IMG/VR virus record: IMGVR_UViG_3300047476_000140
Coordinates: 1-26,498 of that record
Source of the DNA: a virus
DNA: 26,498 nucleotides
Reading direction: 5' to 3' (one strand)
The translations under genes were made by a program, and so were the position numbers. Shown in pieces: positions 8,247-16,068 of this stretch (position 1 is its first letter; the number at the start of each line of letters is the position of its first letter). The notes beneath the pieces were generated by a model. That model worked only from the letters and a program-made list of their open reading frames with translations. It made no database searches and had not been told where the DNA came from.

Positions 8247-9014
8247 TTACCTCGTTGCGGCGATCTGCCATGATTTACTATTTGCAGAGATCGGTGTCCA
8301 AGTTTCAGGAGTGTCTGACTCGTCAGTCCATGTAATGCTTGAATCACCTATCGCTGTCCAATCCTCAGATGTGTCTTGCTGTGCAGTCCATGTCTCAGGT
8401 GTATCGCTCTCATTTTCCCATTTTTTGACACCGTTGATGACAACAGTTGAAGAGTCAACAAATGCAAATGAACCAGTTTGAACTCTAGCGCCATCAATGA
8501 CAACTTCGCTTGATGCCTCAATCGTGACAGCTTGATTGACAATCACCTGAGAACCAACAACCATCGTCATTGCGTCAAGGATTGACATCTCTGCCAATGC
8601 AACGCGAATGCCATTGATAACAACTGTGCTTGCATCAGTCGAAGCAAACGCGCCAATGGCATAACGCACGCCATTGACAGCAACTGTGCTTGTGTCGCTG
8701 ATTGCTGCTGCACCTATCGCATAGCGCAGACCAGCGATAGAGACAGAACTAGATGATGAGATAGCAGCAGCACCGTCAGCCAAACGCTGACCAGCGACAG
8801 CAACTGAACTGCTAGAAGAAACAGAGAAAGCGCCAGACTTGACAACATTGGCTGCAACAGCGACTGTGCTGGCGCTAGAAACGGCAAACGCGCCTATGCA
8901 GACGCGCTTTGCATTGATGGCTACGGTGCTGGCAGAAGATACGGCAAAAGCCCCAAGGCTTACCCCGTAGGAGTACTTGCCCCCGCCATAATAGCCAGAG
9001 CCGTATGCTGCCAT
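8247..9014 (-). CDS. Repeat-built tail protein
   Basis: A 255-aa protein made almost wholly of repeats. After a Gly/Tyr-rich start (MAAYGSGYYGGGKYSYGVSL), residues 21-200 form nine units of exactly 20 residues of the form GAFAVSSASTVAVNGxRYAI. Residues 201-250 form five units of exactly 10 residues with a Trp in the same place (W209, W219, W229, W239, W249; W199 fits too), for example DTPETWT. The two-strand units suggest a beta-solenoid or stacked beta layer. It lies between a structural gene and the tail fibre, so a tail or fibre-connector role is likely. The ATG is 2 bp after the upstream stop, without a clear ribosome site, suggesting coupling. No named family is claimed. Confidence 0.75.
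   Translation of the reverse strand: MAAYGSGYYGGGKYSYGVSLGAFAVSSASTVAINAKRVCIGAFAVSSASTVAVAANVVKSGAFSVSSSSSVAVAGQRLADGAAAISSSSSVSIAGLRYAIGAAAISDTSTVAVNGVRYAIGAFASTDASTVVINGIRVALAEMSILDAMTMVVGSQVIVNQAVTIEASSEVVIDGARVQTGSFAFVDSSTVVINGVKKWENESDTPETWTAQQDTSEDWTAIGDSSITWTDESDTPETWTPISANSKSWQIAATR
8265..8414 (-). repeat. Five 30-bp coding repeats (10-residue Trp units)
   Basis: The segment encodes residues 201-250 of the same protein. Trp recurs every ten residues, preceded by Thr, Asp, Lys or Ser and usually followed by Thr; ESDTPETWT occurs twice, at units 1 and 4. The unit length is exactly half that of the preceding repeats. Confidence 0.75.
8415..8954 (-). repeat. Nine 60-bp coding repeats (20-residue units)
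   Basis: The segment encodes residues 21-200 of the repeat-built tail protein. Each 60-bp unit keeps a Gly-Ala start, a Ser/Thr-rich middle and a Val-x-Val/Ile strand, with no insertion or deletion between units. Units at the N-terminal end are most alike (GAFAVSSASTVAI versus GAFAVSSASTVAV), and those at residues 141-180 are most diverged. Confidence 0.8.
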
Positions 9015-9016
9015 GA

Positions 9017-9412
9017 TTAGGTCAGGGTGACTGTCAAGCTACCAGCAGGAATGCGGAACACATCGCCATCATTGATGGTGCGTGATGTAGTCAAAGCAGC
9101 CCAAGCAAGCATATTGCCTGAAGTGGAAGCATCAAAGATCGCTGCATGGGTAACTGTTCCCCAATTGCCACCAGAGGCAGCAGCAAACTCGATTGCAGCA
9201 GAGTTGGTTGCCGTGGTGTCAGTACCAGACACGCTGATCGTGCCAGTAGCCACACGCGCATAACCGTTGCCAGTTACCTCAGTACCGCCACCAGCATCAG
9301 AAGGTGCAGCGGTAAACAGTCCAACATACCAAGCTGTCGGACGGGTTGCAGAGTTGGTCGTGAGCAACCAATTCAGCAGCAGGTTTTCGGTGTAATTGCT
9401 AAAAGATGACAT
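9017..9412 (-). CDS. Virion structural protein, tail-associated
   Basis: A 131-aa protein starting MSSFSNYTENLLLNWLLTTN. A short amphipathic helix is followed by a beta-rich domain with PTAWYVGLFTAAPSDAG at about 26-42, GYARVATGTISVSG, and a C-terminal strand pattern IPAGSLTVTLT. The 'YVGLFTAAP ... GYAR ... IFDA ... LAWAALTTSRTINDGD' order occurs in small structural proteins of many phages, usually beside tail fibre genes, and I recognise it only at that level. AAAGGA lies just before the ATG. It sits 9 bp after the adaptor gene and 2 bp before the repeat-built tail gene. Its exact place in the virion is unknown. Confidence 0.75.
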   Translation of the reverse strand: MSSFSNYTENLLLNWLLTTNSATRPTAWYVGLFTAAPSDAGGGTEVTGNGYARVATGTISVSGTDTTATNSAAIEFAAASGGNWGTVTHAAIFDASTSGNMLAWAALTTSRTINDGDVFRIPAGSLTVTLT

Positions 9413-9421
9413 ATCTTTCCT

Positions 9422-10042
9422 TTATCCTAAAGTTCTCGCTCTCGCAACCAAAGCCCCGCCTGAAGTAGAGCCACGATCATCAGCAGTTTGCAGGTCTTGC
9501 AACGCTGTCAAATACATTTGCGACCATGTACCAATTCTCGCATCATCCTTGAGATATGGAGCAGCTTGCATCAAAGCACCATAAAGATAGATGTCAGGAG
9601 CAGCGGTCAAAAGCCAGTTGGTCGTGTTGCTATCAGACAGCTTACTCAGCTTCGCGTAGTAAACCAGCTCTGCCGTGTAAGAAGAATCAGCAATCGGCAC
9701 AGTCCTGATCTGACCACCAACAATTGAAAAGAACTGAGGCTTGCCAGAAGATGTGTAGCGAGTGCTTAGATCATCCAATGAGTCAATCGTCTCAAAGCCA
9801 ACTGGAGTGATTGGATTAGTCTGCAACTTAAGAGAACGAGCCTCAAGGAAGTCTGCTGGAACAGCACTATATTCAGAATCAATGGTTGCGGTAGCCCTGA
9901 CAATCATCTGACGGGTACGCAGTCGGCGCTCGACCTGCGCTTCAGCCAATGAAATAAAGTCAGGCACAGCAGAAGTCAGGTCTGAACGATTCAGCCAATC
10001 TGCTACCGATGTCTTTAATTCCGAATATGTGCTGAGTGCCAT
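9422..10042 (-). CDS. Head-to-tail adaptor protein (P22 gp4 / SU10 adaptor-like)
   Basis: A 206-aa protein from ATG 10042 (MALSTYSELKTSVADWLNRS). It has a helical N-terminus, then SLAEAQVERRLRTRQM at about 31-46, a short beta part, and a C-terminal helical region with LYGALMQAAPYLKDDARI. This 'WLNRxDLxxxxPxFIxLAExxxxRxLR' pattern is typical of podovirus adaptors that bind below the portal ring and extend the DNA channel. The ATG overlaps the upstream stop by one base (TGATG), with AGAGG 7 nt before it; a TTG one codon earlier is possible but less likely. The position between portal/capsid genes and tail genes agrees. Confidence 0.8.
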   Translation of the reverse strand: MALSTYSELKTSVADWLNRSDLTSAVPDFISLAEAQVERRLRTRQMIVRATATIDSEYSAVPADFLEARSLKLQTNPITPVGFETIDSLDDLSTRYTSSGKPQFFSIVGGQIRTVPIADSSYTAELVYYAKLSKLSDSNTTNWLLTAAPDIYLYGALMQAAPYLKDDARIGTWSQMYLTALQDLQTADDRGSTSGGALVARARTLG

Positions 10043-10701
10043 CAACTTGCCTCTTTAGCTTTCTCCAAGTCACGCATCACCCAAGTGTGATCGTGCTTGA
10101 ATTCAAAAGTGCCAATATGACCGATCTCTTTCGAGAGGTCATGGTCTATGTAGATTTTAAAGCCAGCAGCACGCGCTTTGCGACAGAAGAAAACATCCTC
10201 TCCAATATAGCCACGCTTATCGGTGCGCCACGGTGTTTCAAACCACGGTTCGCTCAAAGACTCAAACACCTTGCGTGAGATCAGCATGACACCCATGCCA
10301 ATAGACTGCACTTCTTCCAAGCCAGTTGACTCAGGCATCGAGTAGACCAGTTCTGAGTTCATGCCCCTAGCAGTTGGACCTGTCGGCATACGCCTACGCG
10401 CACAGTTGGTTGCAATGATGTCCTCGTTATGAGCCAACAAACGACCAATCATGTCCTGTGGGAATGTCATGTCTGAATCGACAAACAGAACATGGGTACA
10501 GTTTTCACGCATTGCTTCAAGGCACAAGTCAGCACGCTGGTTCTGAATCAATGTTCCCTGATTGATCTTCAAGGCAACAGCGTCAGGTGTGTTGATCGTG
10601 TGATACGCGACCATGTTGACGAGGCAAAAGGTGTAGTTAGCGTGAACCATGTCACGCGCTGGCGTACAGACCGCAATGTAGTTGACTTCTTGCTCTGTCA
10701 T
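10042..10701 (-). CDS. Glycosyltransferase, GT-A fold (family 2-like)
   Basis: A 219-aa protein with a nucleotide-sugar fold. The N-terminus VNYIAVCTPARDMVHANYTF is the first strand-loop. THVLFVDSDMTFPQDMI (about 69-85) holds the metal-binding DxD motif (D75-S-D77). GYIGEDVFFCRKARAAGFKI in the C-terminal third carries an ED pair in the position of the usual catalytic acid of GT2 enzymes. It probably transfers a sugar from a nucleotide-sugar to a phage or host target. The gene overlaps its upstream neighbour (ATGA) and has AGAGGG about 8 nt before the ATG, in the middle of late structural genes, so expression with capsid genes is likely. The acceptor is unknown: a virion protein, host surface sugar or modified DNA base are options. 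Confidence 0.85.
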   Translation of the reverse strand: MTEQEVNYIAVCTPARDMVHANYTFCLVNMVAYHTINTPDAVALKINQGTLIQNQRADLCLEAMRENCTHVLFVDSDMTFPQDMIGRLLAHNEDIIATNCARRRMPTGPTARGMNSELVYSMPESTGLEEVQSIGMGVMLISRKVFESLSEPWFETPWRTDKRGYIGEDVFFCRKARAAGFKIYIDHDLSKEIGHIGTFEFKHDHTWVMRDLEKAKEAS

Positions 10702-11012
10702 ACATTGCCCTCTTTAACCCTGAAAAAACGATTCTCGCTGTCGTTTAACCAGCGCTTCATGTAGGCTTCATCATCCAGCTTGCCTTCAGCCTTCAGCTTG
10801 TAATAGATTGAAAGCGGGATACGGGCAACATGATGCCATTCACCCTTCCAACCTGTATTGCCAGACTGTGTCTGGTCAATCTTATTCATCTCAATGATTG
10901 GTGCTACATCTTGCAGCGTCTCAATCGTTGCTTCATCTTTTTCGGCATCGTAGTGCCAGACTTTTGTGATGCCTGTGGCATCATCTTTATCAAATAGTTT
11001 CTTTTCGTTCAT
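10698..11012 (-). CDS. Hypothetical protein following the capsid gene
   Basis: A 104-aa protein, MNEKKLFDKDDATGITKVWH at the start and YMKRWLNDSENRFFRVKEGN near the end. It is charged and soluble, with WHHVARIPLSIYYKL in the middle. Proteins with a 'KLFxxDxxTGI...WHY... / WHHVARIP / RWLNDxENRFFR' layout are frequent directly after DUF5309 capsid genes, but their role is not known to me. The start codon comes two bases after the U-tract of an intrinsic terminator and has no Shine-Dalgarno, so expression may be much lower than that of the capsid protein. It overlaps the following glycosyltransferase by four bases. Confidence 0.8.
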   Translation of the reverse strand: MNEKKLFDKDDATGITKVWHYDAEKDEATIETLQDVAPIIEMNKIDQTQSGNTGWKGEWHHVARIPLSIYYKLKAEGKLDDEAYMKRWLNDSENRFFRVKEGNV

Positions 11013-11014
11013 GT

Positions 11015-11042
11015 AAAAAAGGGGAGAGATTTCTCTCTCCCC
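11015..11042 (-). terminator. Intrinsic terminator after the major capsid gene
   Basis: On the minus strand a 9-bp perfect stem (GGGGAGAGA paired with TCTCTCCCC, arms at 34-42 and 21-29 of 11000) with a 4-nt loop is followed by six T (11020-11015). It begins 14 bp after the capsid stop. Because genes continue in the same direction, it probably attenuates rather than ends transcription. Confidence 0.85.
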
Positions 11043-11056
11043 TCTCCTTGGTTTGA

Positions 11057-12019
11057 TTAAGAAGTAATCAAGTCAGCGGCAATGCCGTGAGCGTTTTCAG
11101 CGGTCACTTTCAGACCCCATTCAACGATCAACATACGCTTCTCAGCGTCACCAGTCTTAGCCAACTCAACTTGTTGGTAAGGACGCAAAGTCATCAACTT
11201 AGCGTAATCAGGGTCGATCACCCAAGCGTCACGCTCACGCTGGAAGCGGTTAGCGATGACCTGCACATTGCCGAAGTCTGAAACATAGATGTCAACAGCG
11301 CCGACCAATGTTGCTGGCTTTGCGCCACCATCAATGTTGAAGCGTGAAGAAGCGATGCCAGAGAAGCCAGAAACGCGCTGCTTGTTGACAGGACCTGTCA
11401 TCAAGATTTTTGGTGTACCACCAGCAGCCCACACCTTTTGAATCACATTCTTCAAAATGGTTTCGGTGAAGGTACGCACATTGCCGTCTGTACGAGCAGA
11501 GTTAGGCAAAGTGGTGTAGTCTGGGTTAGCACCGTTGGTTTGCATATCGTAGTTAGTCTTAACGAATGCGTTCAACGAAGCAGTACCGCGAGCAGTTGTG
11601 GTGTTACCAGCAGCAGCGATTGCACCATTCAACATGGTGAATTCTTGGTCGCGCTTCAACTCAGCGCCACGCTTGGCGATTTGGTAAGCCAATTCGCTAC
11701 GGCGACCAGCTTTGTTCACCACTTCTTCAGTAGCTGACAAAACGATGGTCTTGCGGCTGATCTGAGCGTAGTTTTGCATACGCACAGTTGCAGTCACAGC
11801 GTCAAACGATGTCACATCATCGCCTTCCAACTGCTTGTTAGCAGCGGCAGCAGCCAATGTGTCAGTCTGCCACTCATACAAAGAGTTGCTGATCGACTCG
11901 CGACCGATGTTGCTCATGAAGGGGGTTTCTTCAGGAGCAATGTTTGTGATGACATTTGACAGGTCTTCACGGATGCCTTTGGCATCAAAGGTGGTAAAGG
12001 TGTTAGTTACGATAGCCAT
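11057..12019 (-). CDS. Major capsid protein (DUF5309 / SU10-type)
   Basis: A 320-aa protein, MAIVTNTFTTFDAKGIREDL at the start, then NIAPEETPFMSNIGRESISN (about 26-45), YAQISRKTIVLSATEEVVNK, and a C-terminal part with VSDFGNVQVIANRFQRERDA and YAKLMTLRPYQQVELAKTGD. These blocks and the length fit the HK97-fold capsid proteins of the DUF5309/SU10 family, with the 'P..TPFMS.IG' N-arm region and the late 'D.Y..L..LRP......AKTGD' block. It follows a scaffold gene, with 9 bp between them, and is followed by a strong terminator, as expected for the most highly expressed gene. GAGG lies 7 nt before the ATG. No decoration domain is visible. Confidence 0.93.
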   Translation of the reverse strand: MAIVTNTFTTFDAKGIREDLSNVITNIAPEETPFMSNIGRESISNSLYEWQTDTLAAAAANKQLEGDDVTSFDAVTATVRMQNYAQISRKTIVLSATEEVVNKAGRRSELAYQIAKRGAELKRDQEFTMLNGAIAAAGNTTTARGTASLNAFVKTNYDMQTNGANPDYTTLPNSARTDGNVRTFTETILKNVIQKVWAAGGTPKILMTGPVNKQRVSGFSGIASSRFNIDGGAKPATLVGAVDIYVSDFGNVQVIANRFQRERDAWVIDPDYAKLMTLRPYQQVELAKTGDAEKRMLIVEWGLKVTAENAHGIAADLITS

Positions 12020-12028
12020 TTAAGTGCC

Positions 12029-13042
12029 TCATTTCAAAAGAAGTGCAATTGCGGAAGCCGCGTCATCAACGCGACCAGTTTTTGCAAGACGCTGTTTTGC
12101 GCGTGTAGCTTCATTTGTTGGAGAGACTCTACCCGCTGCACTAGGCTTGGCAGGTCGAGGACCATTGTTCACAACTGGTTTGATCTGTCCACGCTTGGAC
12201 ATCATCTGGTCGTATAACGCTGCTTTACGCAGAGTCAAAACGGCACGATGGTCAAACACATTCTTGAGTTCTTCTTCTGAGTAACCGACCTTTTGACCGA
12301 ACTCAATCAACATGGCTTTTTCTGCTTTAGCCTTCTTGGAATCTTTCCATTCAGGTATCGCAGCGACTAATGCCTCTTGCTCTTGAGAAAGTTTGGCTTT
12401 CATCTCTTCCATGCGTTGTTGCTGTGTCAATTGAGAAAGTCGCTGCTGTTCAGACTGAATGGCTGCGAGTTTTTCTTGCTTGTCACGCAACAACTCTCGC
12501 TGACGAACCCACTCGATAGGGTCTTCGTTATAAAGACGCTCCAAATCGACTTGTGGCTCGGCAGCAGACTCAAGCTGCTGTTGCAATGCTCCCAACAATT
12601 GAGCGTACTGTTCACGCTCGGCACGAATAGCAGCAGCTTCAGCTTCAACCGCTTTGCGGCTTTCAGCGATCTGTTGCGTCTTTCGTGTGTAGTCCTGAGT
12701 CCTTGAATAACCCTTCTGAAGTTCGTCCAGCGTCACCTCAATCTCTTTACCGTCAACCTTGACGGTGTAGACCTGTGGCTGTTCTTCCTCATCAGATTCT
12801 TCATCTTCTTCGGACTGTTCCTCATTGGTTTCTTCATTAGACTCTTCGTCTTGCGTTTCTAATGATTCTTCCTCTGAAGCCGCAACTTCTGGCTCATCGC
12901 CATCAGTTAACTGCGTCTCTTCCTCTGCTGGCTGTTCTCCCTCAATAGGCAGCAACATTTGGTCGAGAACACCGACTGCATCAGTCAATGTCATTGGTCC
13001 TGTTTGGACGCTTCCCGAAGGATTGGCGATATTTCCTTGCAT
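12029..13042 (-). CDS. Capsid scaffolding protein
   Basis: A 337-aa protein from ATG 13042 (MQGNIANPSGSVQTGPMTLT). Residues about 40-92 are extremely acidic (for example ESLETQDEESNEETNEEQSE), then comes a short domain (VYTVKVDGKEIEVTLDELQK), a long Gln/Glu/Ala coiled coil at about 120-235, and a basic C-terminus (EATRAKQRLAKTGRVDDAAS) of the kind that binds capsid subunits. The layout is classic for podovirus scaffolds, which guide procapsid assembly and then leave. A TTG two codons upstream is possible, but AAGGAA is better placed (about 9 nt) for the ATG. It directly precedes the capsid gene. Confidence 0.85.
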   Translation of the reverse strand: MQGNIANPSGSVQTGPMTLTDAVGVLDQMLLPIEGEQPAEEETQLTDGDEPEVAASEEESLETQDEESNEETNEEQSEEDEESDEEEQPQVYTVKVDGKEIEVTLDELQKGYSRTQDYTRKTQQIAESRKAVEAEAAAIRAEREQYAQLLGALQQQLESAAEPQVDLERLYNEDPIEWVRQRELLRDKQEKLAAIQSEQQRLSQLTQQQRMEEMKAKLSQEQEALVAAIPEWKDSKKAKAEKAMLIEFGQKVGYSEEELKNVFDHRAVLTLRKAALYDQMMSKRGQIKPVVNNGPRPAKPSAAGRVSPTNEATRAKQRLAKTGRVDDAASAIALLLK

Positions 13043-13054
13043 TTCCAAGATTCC

Positions 13055-13315
13055 TTATTGTGATTTCTGAGCGCGGTCAATGTTTCTTTGAGCCACTTTG
13101 CCGTTGTCCATGATCTTGTTGATCTGTAAACGGAACTGCTCAATGGCTTGAACCATGTGCCACGCACTCTCTCTTTTCACGCTGTCCTCTGGCTTCGTAC
13201 TCTTCCAAAGCCAAACGGCATCGTTCTCCATTTGCAGCAAAGCTGCTGAGAAGGCTTCGTCCTGTATCAGACTCTCAGCCTTCTTCCCTTTTCTTACGGC
13301 TTCTTCATTACTCAC
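13055..13315 (-). CDS. Hypothetical protein between portal and scaffold
   Basis: An 86-aa, mostly helical protein (MSNEEAVRKGKKAESLIQDE, then WLWKSTKPEDSVKRESAWHM, ending DRAQKSQ). The start is GTG, directly after the portal stop (TAAGTG), so translation is probably coupled. Small helical proteins of this kind commonly stand at this position in P22-portal podoviruses; I know no assigned function. Involvement in head assembly is inferred from location only. No cysteines, no membrane span. Confidence 0.75.
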   Translation of the reverse strand: MSNEEAVRKGKKAESLIQDEAFSAALLQMENDAVWLWKSTKPEDSVKRESAWHMVQAIEQFRLQINKIMDNGKVAQRNIDRAQKSQ

Positions 13316-15538
13316 TTAATAGACCATTCCTTGTGGGTTGATGGGTGGCTGTGCCGCTTGAACCGCTTGCATAACTTGCGCTTGCAACTGTCCTTGCTGC
13401 TTCACAGCCTCTCTGTCAACAGCTTGCATCGCCACAATCTGTGCCGAGTCAATCTGTGTTTGATACTTTAACTCAAGCTCGTACTTCTTGAGTAAGTAGT
13501 CCTGATTCAGTTGATCTCTACGATAGTCATCATCCCGAATCATCTTCTCGCGCTGCAACTCCAGTTCAGCAGCCTTCTTCTGAATGTCAGCCTTGATCGA
13601 CTCAGCCTGAACCTGCGCCAGCACTTCTTCAGGTGTTGGCTTTGGCTGGCTCTGTGGTGGCTTCCAATCGTCAGGAATGTCGCTAAAGTAAGCCGAAGCG
13701 TCCTTCATGCCAGACAGCTCAACGACCTTACGCAAGGTACGCACATACTGTTGTGCAGAAACAACAGGATTCGTTAAACCGTATTGGTTCAGAATCGCCT
13801 CTTGCTTGGCAGCGATCTGCGTCAAGGTGGCAATCTTCTCGTTCACATCGCCATTGCCCAAGGCAATATTGACTGTGACATCCATTGAGTTGTCCCAAGC
13901 GCGGGGGTCGATCTGCACCCACTCGTTACGCAGACGAATCATGCGTGGCTTGTCCTGATGGGTTGTGACCAAGAACAGGATGGTCTTAAACAACTGCTTC
14001 ATGCCTTCAGCCATCAAACGGGCTGTCAGCTCAATGCGACCTTGAGACGCAGAGATCGTGGCGTTCACAGCCGCTTTGGTAGCCGACTGCAAAGCGTCAG
14101 CATTCAAGCCCATAGCCGCCTTGCTCATGCCTGTACGGTCTTCCTTGATCTGGTCGATGTAGTCCAGAACAGGGAATGCAGCTTGACCAACAAAAGGAGT
14201 AGTCAAAGGCTGAACCATGCCAGCAGAACGGGCGCGAATAACAGCGCCTGTCTCGTTGTTCAGCACATCGTCAATATTGACTTGACCCTCAACAATGACA
14301 GTACGGGGGTGAATCGACTGAGCCAAAGAGTCCAAGGTGTTACGAAGCACCTCTGACTTGATCTCTTGCAAGTCGCGTGTGATGTCAAAGATTGAATTCG
14401 CCTCAAGTGGCGATGTGTGAGGCTCTGGGTCGCATGGGAACTCAATAAACGGGATGTAAGAGGCTGGCAGGTTGCGAACCATCTTGTAGCCAGAACCCAA
14501 GAAGCACATCTTGCGAAGCTCGGCAATACCGTCACCGTCATAGTCAACTTTGGCGTAACCCTCAACATACAGCACGCGCTGCATCATTGGGTTGGCGCTC
14601 TCTGTGGGGAATTGCTGGTTGTTCAAAGGCTGACGCGCCAAAGCCTCTTCGCTGTCGTTGAGGTCGGACGAGCCAACATATTCCATGACTTCGTCTTGGT
14701 CGTAACCCATTTCGACCAGCTCCCACACATAAGCCATCTTGCGATGACCAATGAACGGGGAGTCTTGGAAAGACATCGCCTGACGAGACAGCAACAGCTC
14801 TTCAGGTGGCAAGCAAGCCACATGAATACGCTTGTCAGTAATCACTCGCTTGATCTGCACATCGTGCAGCATAGGTTGCGGCATCTGCACCATCTGACCC
14901 GTCATTGGGTCAATCATTGGCTGCATCTGCATTGCGTCTTCGTCAGGGTAGGACACGACAATCTTTGTCTCTGCCTCTGGCTCTTGCATCAGAATCTGCA
15001 AGGTCTGGTCATCCAGCCCTGAATATTCCTCAATGCGGACAGACTCGGTTTCCTCAACCCAAGCCTTCATAATCCCGCACTTACGCACCAGAGCGTCCTT
15101 GAAGGTCGCGTAAGAGATCATGAAACCGTTGTTGTCGTTCTGGAACACATAGTTACAGTAGTCAGTAGCTTGCTGCGCTCCCTTGACATCTTCAGGACCG
15201 CGAGGCATGAACTCGACAACATTCTCAGAACTAAAGAACATACGCATCAGGCTCGGCAACATTGCCGACACCGTGTCGCGCACTTCCATCGCCACGACCT
15301 GCGAACGACCTTCTTCCTCATTGCCGAACGGGTCGCCGCGGTAGTACTCAGTACCACGAGCGCGGATAGGTGACAGGTCTGAGTCAATGTAGGACACAGC
15401 GTCTGTGATCTCTTGACCCATCATCGCCTCAAGCTCGGTGTCATCCATCTTGTTAGGCGCGTTCTCTTCGCTCTCAGGGTCAGCCGCCTCAAGTTGATCT
15501 TCAAGCGCGTCTTCAATCTTCTCTAATAAAGGATTCAT
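13316..15538 (-). CDS. Portal protein (P22-type)
   Basis: A 740-aa protein, close to the P22 portal length. The N-terminus is acidic (DALEDQLEAADPESEENAP), then the portal core: YYRGDPFGNEEEGRSQVVAM at about 65-84, DTVSAMLPSLMRMFF, a long wing domain, and YKMVRNLPASYIPFIEFPCD. The stem/crown region contains DRTGMSKAAMGLNADALQSA. The last ~130 residues are a Gln-rich coiled coil (LELQREKMIRDDDYRRDQLN), matching the barrel of P22-like portals, and end PPINPQGMVY. Twelve copies form the ring through which DNA is packed and ejected. The ATG overlaps the methyltransferase stop as ATGA. Confidence 0.93.
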   Translation of the reverse strand: MNPLLEKIEDALEDQLEAADPESEENAPNKMDDTELEAMMGQEITDAVSYIDSDLSPIRARGTEYYRGDPFGNEEEGRSQVVAMEVRDTVSAMLPSLMRMFFSSENVVEFMPRGPEDVKGAQQATDYCNYVFQNDNNGFMISYATFKDALVRKCGIMKAWVEETESVRIEEYSGLDDQTLQILMQEPEAETKIVVSYPDEDAMQMQPMIDPMTGQMVQMPQPMLHDVQIKRVITDKRIHVACLPPEELLLSRQAMSFQDSPFIGHRKMAYVWELVEMGYDQDEVMEYVGSSDLNDSEEALARQPLNNQQFPTESANPMMQRVLYVEGYAKVDYDGDGIAELRKMCFLGSGYKMVRNLPASYIPFIEFPCDPEPHTSPLEANSIFDITRDLQEIKSEVLRNTLDSLAQSIHPRTVIVEGQVNIDDVLNNETGAVIRARSAGMVQPLTTPFVGQAAFPVLDYIDQIKEDRTGMSKAAMGLNADALQSATKAAVNATISASQGRIELTARLMAEGMKQLFKTILFLVTTHQDKPRMIRLRNEWVQIDPRAWDNSMDVTVNIALGNGDVNEKIATLTQIAAKQEAILNQYGLTNPVVSAQQYVRTLRKVVELSGMKDASAYFSDIPDDWKPPQSQPKPTPEEVLAQVQAESIKADIQKKAAELELQREKMIRDDDYRRDQLNQDYLLKKYELELKYQTQIDSAQIVAMQAVDREAVKQQGQLQAQVMQAVQAAQPPINPQGMVY

Positions 15539-16068
15539 TTTTTGCCCTTTTGCAGAATCACAAACATCGAGTCCACCGCCCTCGGCGTCCTCAAAACCTC
15601 ATCTTGTGGCAATTTTAGGCTTTCCCCGAACTTTGAGAGACGAAATTCCAAGTGCTTCAAGAAAAACCGATCTTCCCAACCCAGATACCAATGCCAACTT
15701 GTGTAATACGCCCACGAATTCTCGTTAAACGCACGCACATGGGTCGGGTCTTGCCACGCCCCAAGGCTCAAGTCATAAGGCACATGGATGTGCATCTCAC
15801 CATCATCAGCCAGCAAGTCCTTGCAATTGGTCATCGCCTTGACCAAATCAGGAATATGCTCAAGCACATCGTTCGCCAGAATCTTGCTGAACATCCCGCG
15901 CTTGACAGGAAACTCGCCCAAACGGGTGACCAAAACACCGTCCCAATACACATTCTGGATGTCAAGACACCAATCAGACTTGACCCTGCGCTCAACATCA
16001 GCGTTGATGCAGTCCTCGCGCCAATCACGGCCACAACCCAAATTAAGAACCAAAGAAGTCTGTGACAT
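15535..16068 (-). CDS. Class I SAM-dependent methyltransferase
   Basis: A 177-aa protein with motif I LNLGCGRDWREDCINADV at about 8-25 (Gly-rich SAM loop plus the acidic residue after strand 2) and ANDVLEHIPDLVKAM at about 65-79, the usual post-II region of type-11-like methyltransferases. GEMHIHVPYDLSLGAWQDPT further along is the strand with the substrate-side loop, and a WHWYLGWEDRFFL aromatic stretch follows. No DNA-methylase NPPY/DPPY motif is seen, so a small molecule, sugar or protein is the more likely target. It overlaps the upstream glycosyltransferase by 26 bp and the portal by 4, implying joint expression. The pair may build or cap a modified sugar. Confidence 0.8.
   Translation of the reverse strand: MSQTSLVLNLGCGRDWREDCINADVERRVKSDWCLDIQNVYWDGVLVTRLGEFPVKRGMFSKILANDVLEHIPDLVKAMTNCKDLLADDGEMHIHVPYDLSLGAWQDPTHVRAFNENSWAYYTSWHWYLGWEDRFFLKHLEFRLSKFGESLKLPQDEVLRTPRAVDSMFVILQKGKK

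Noticed and set aside
7777-8481. Long plus-strand ORF (234 aa) opposite the fibre and repeat-built tail genes
   Set aside because: It is opposite a repetitive coding region; Val/Pro/Ser-rich antisense frames arise there by composition. No ribosome site or domain.
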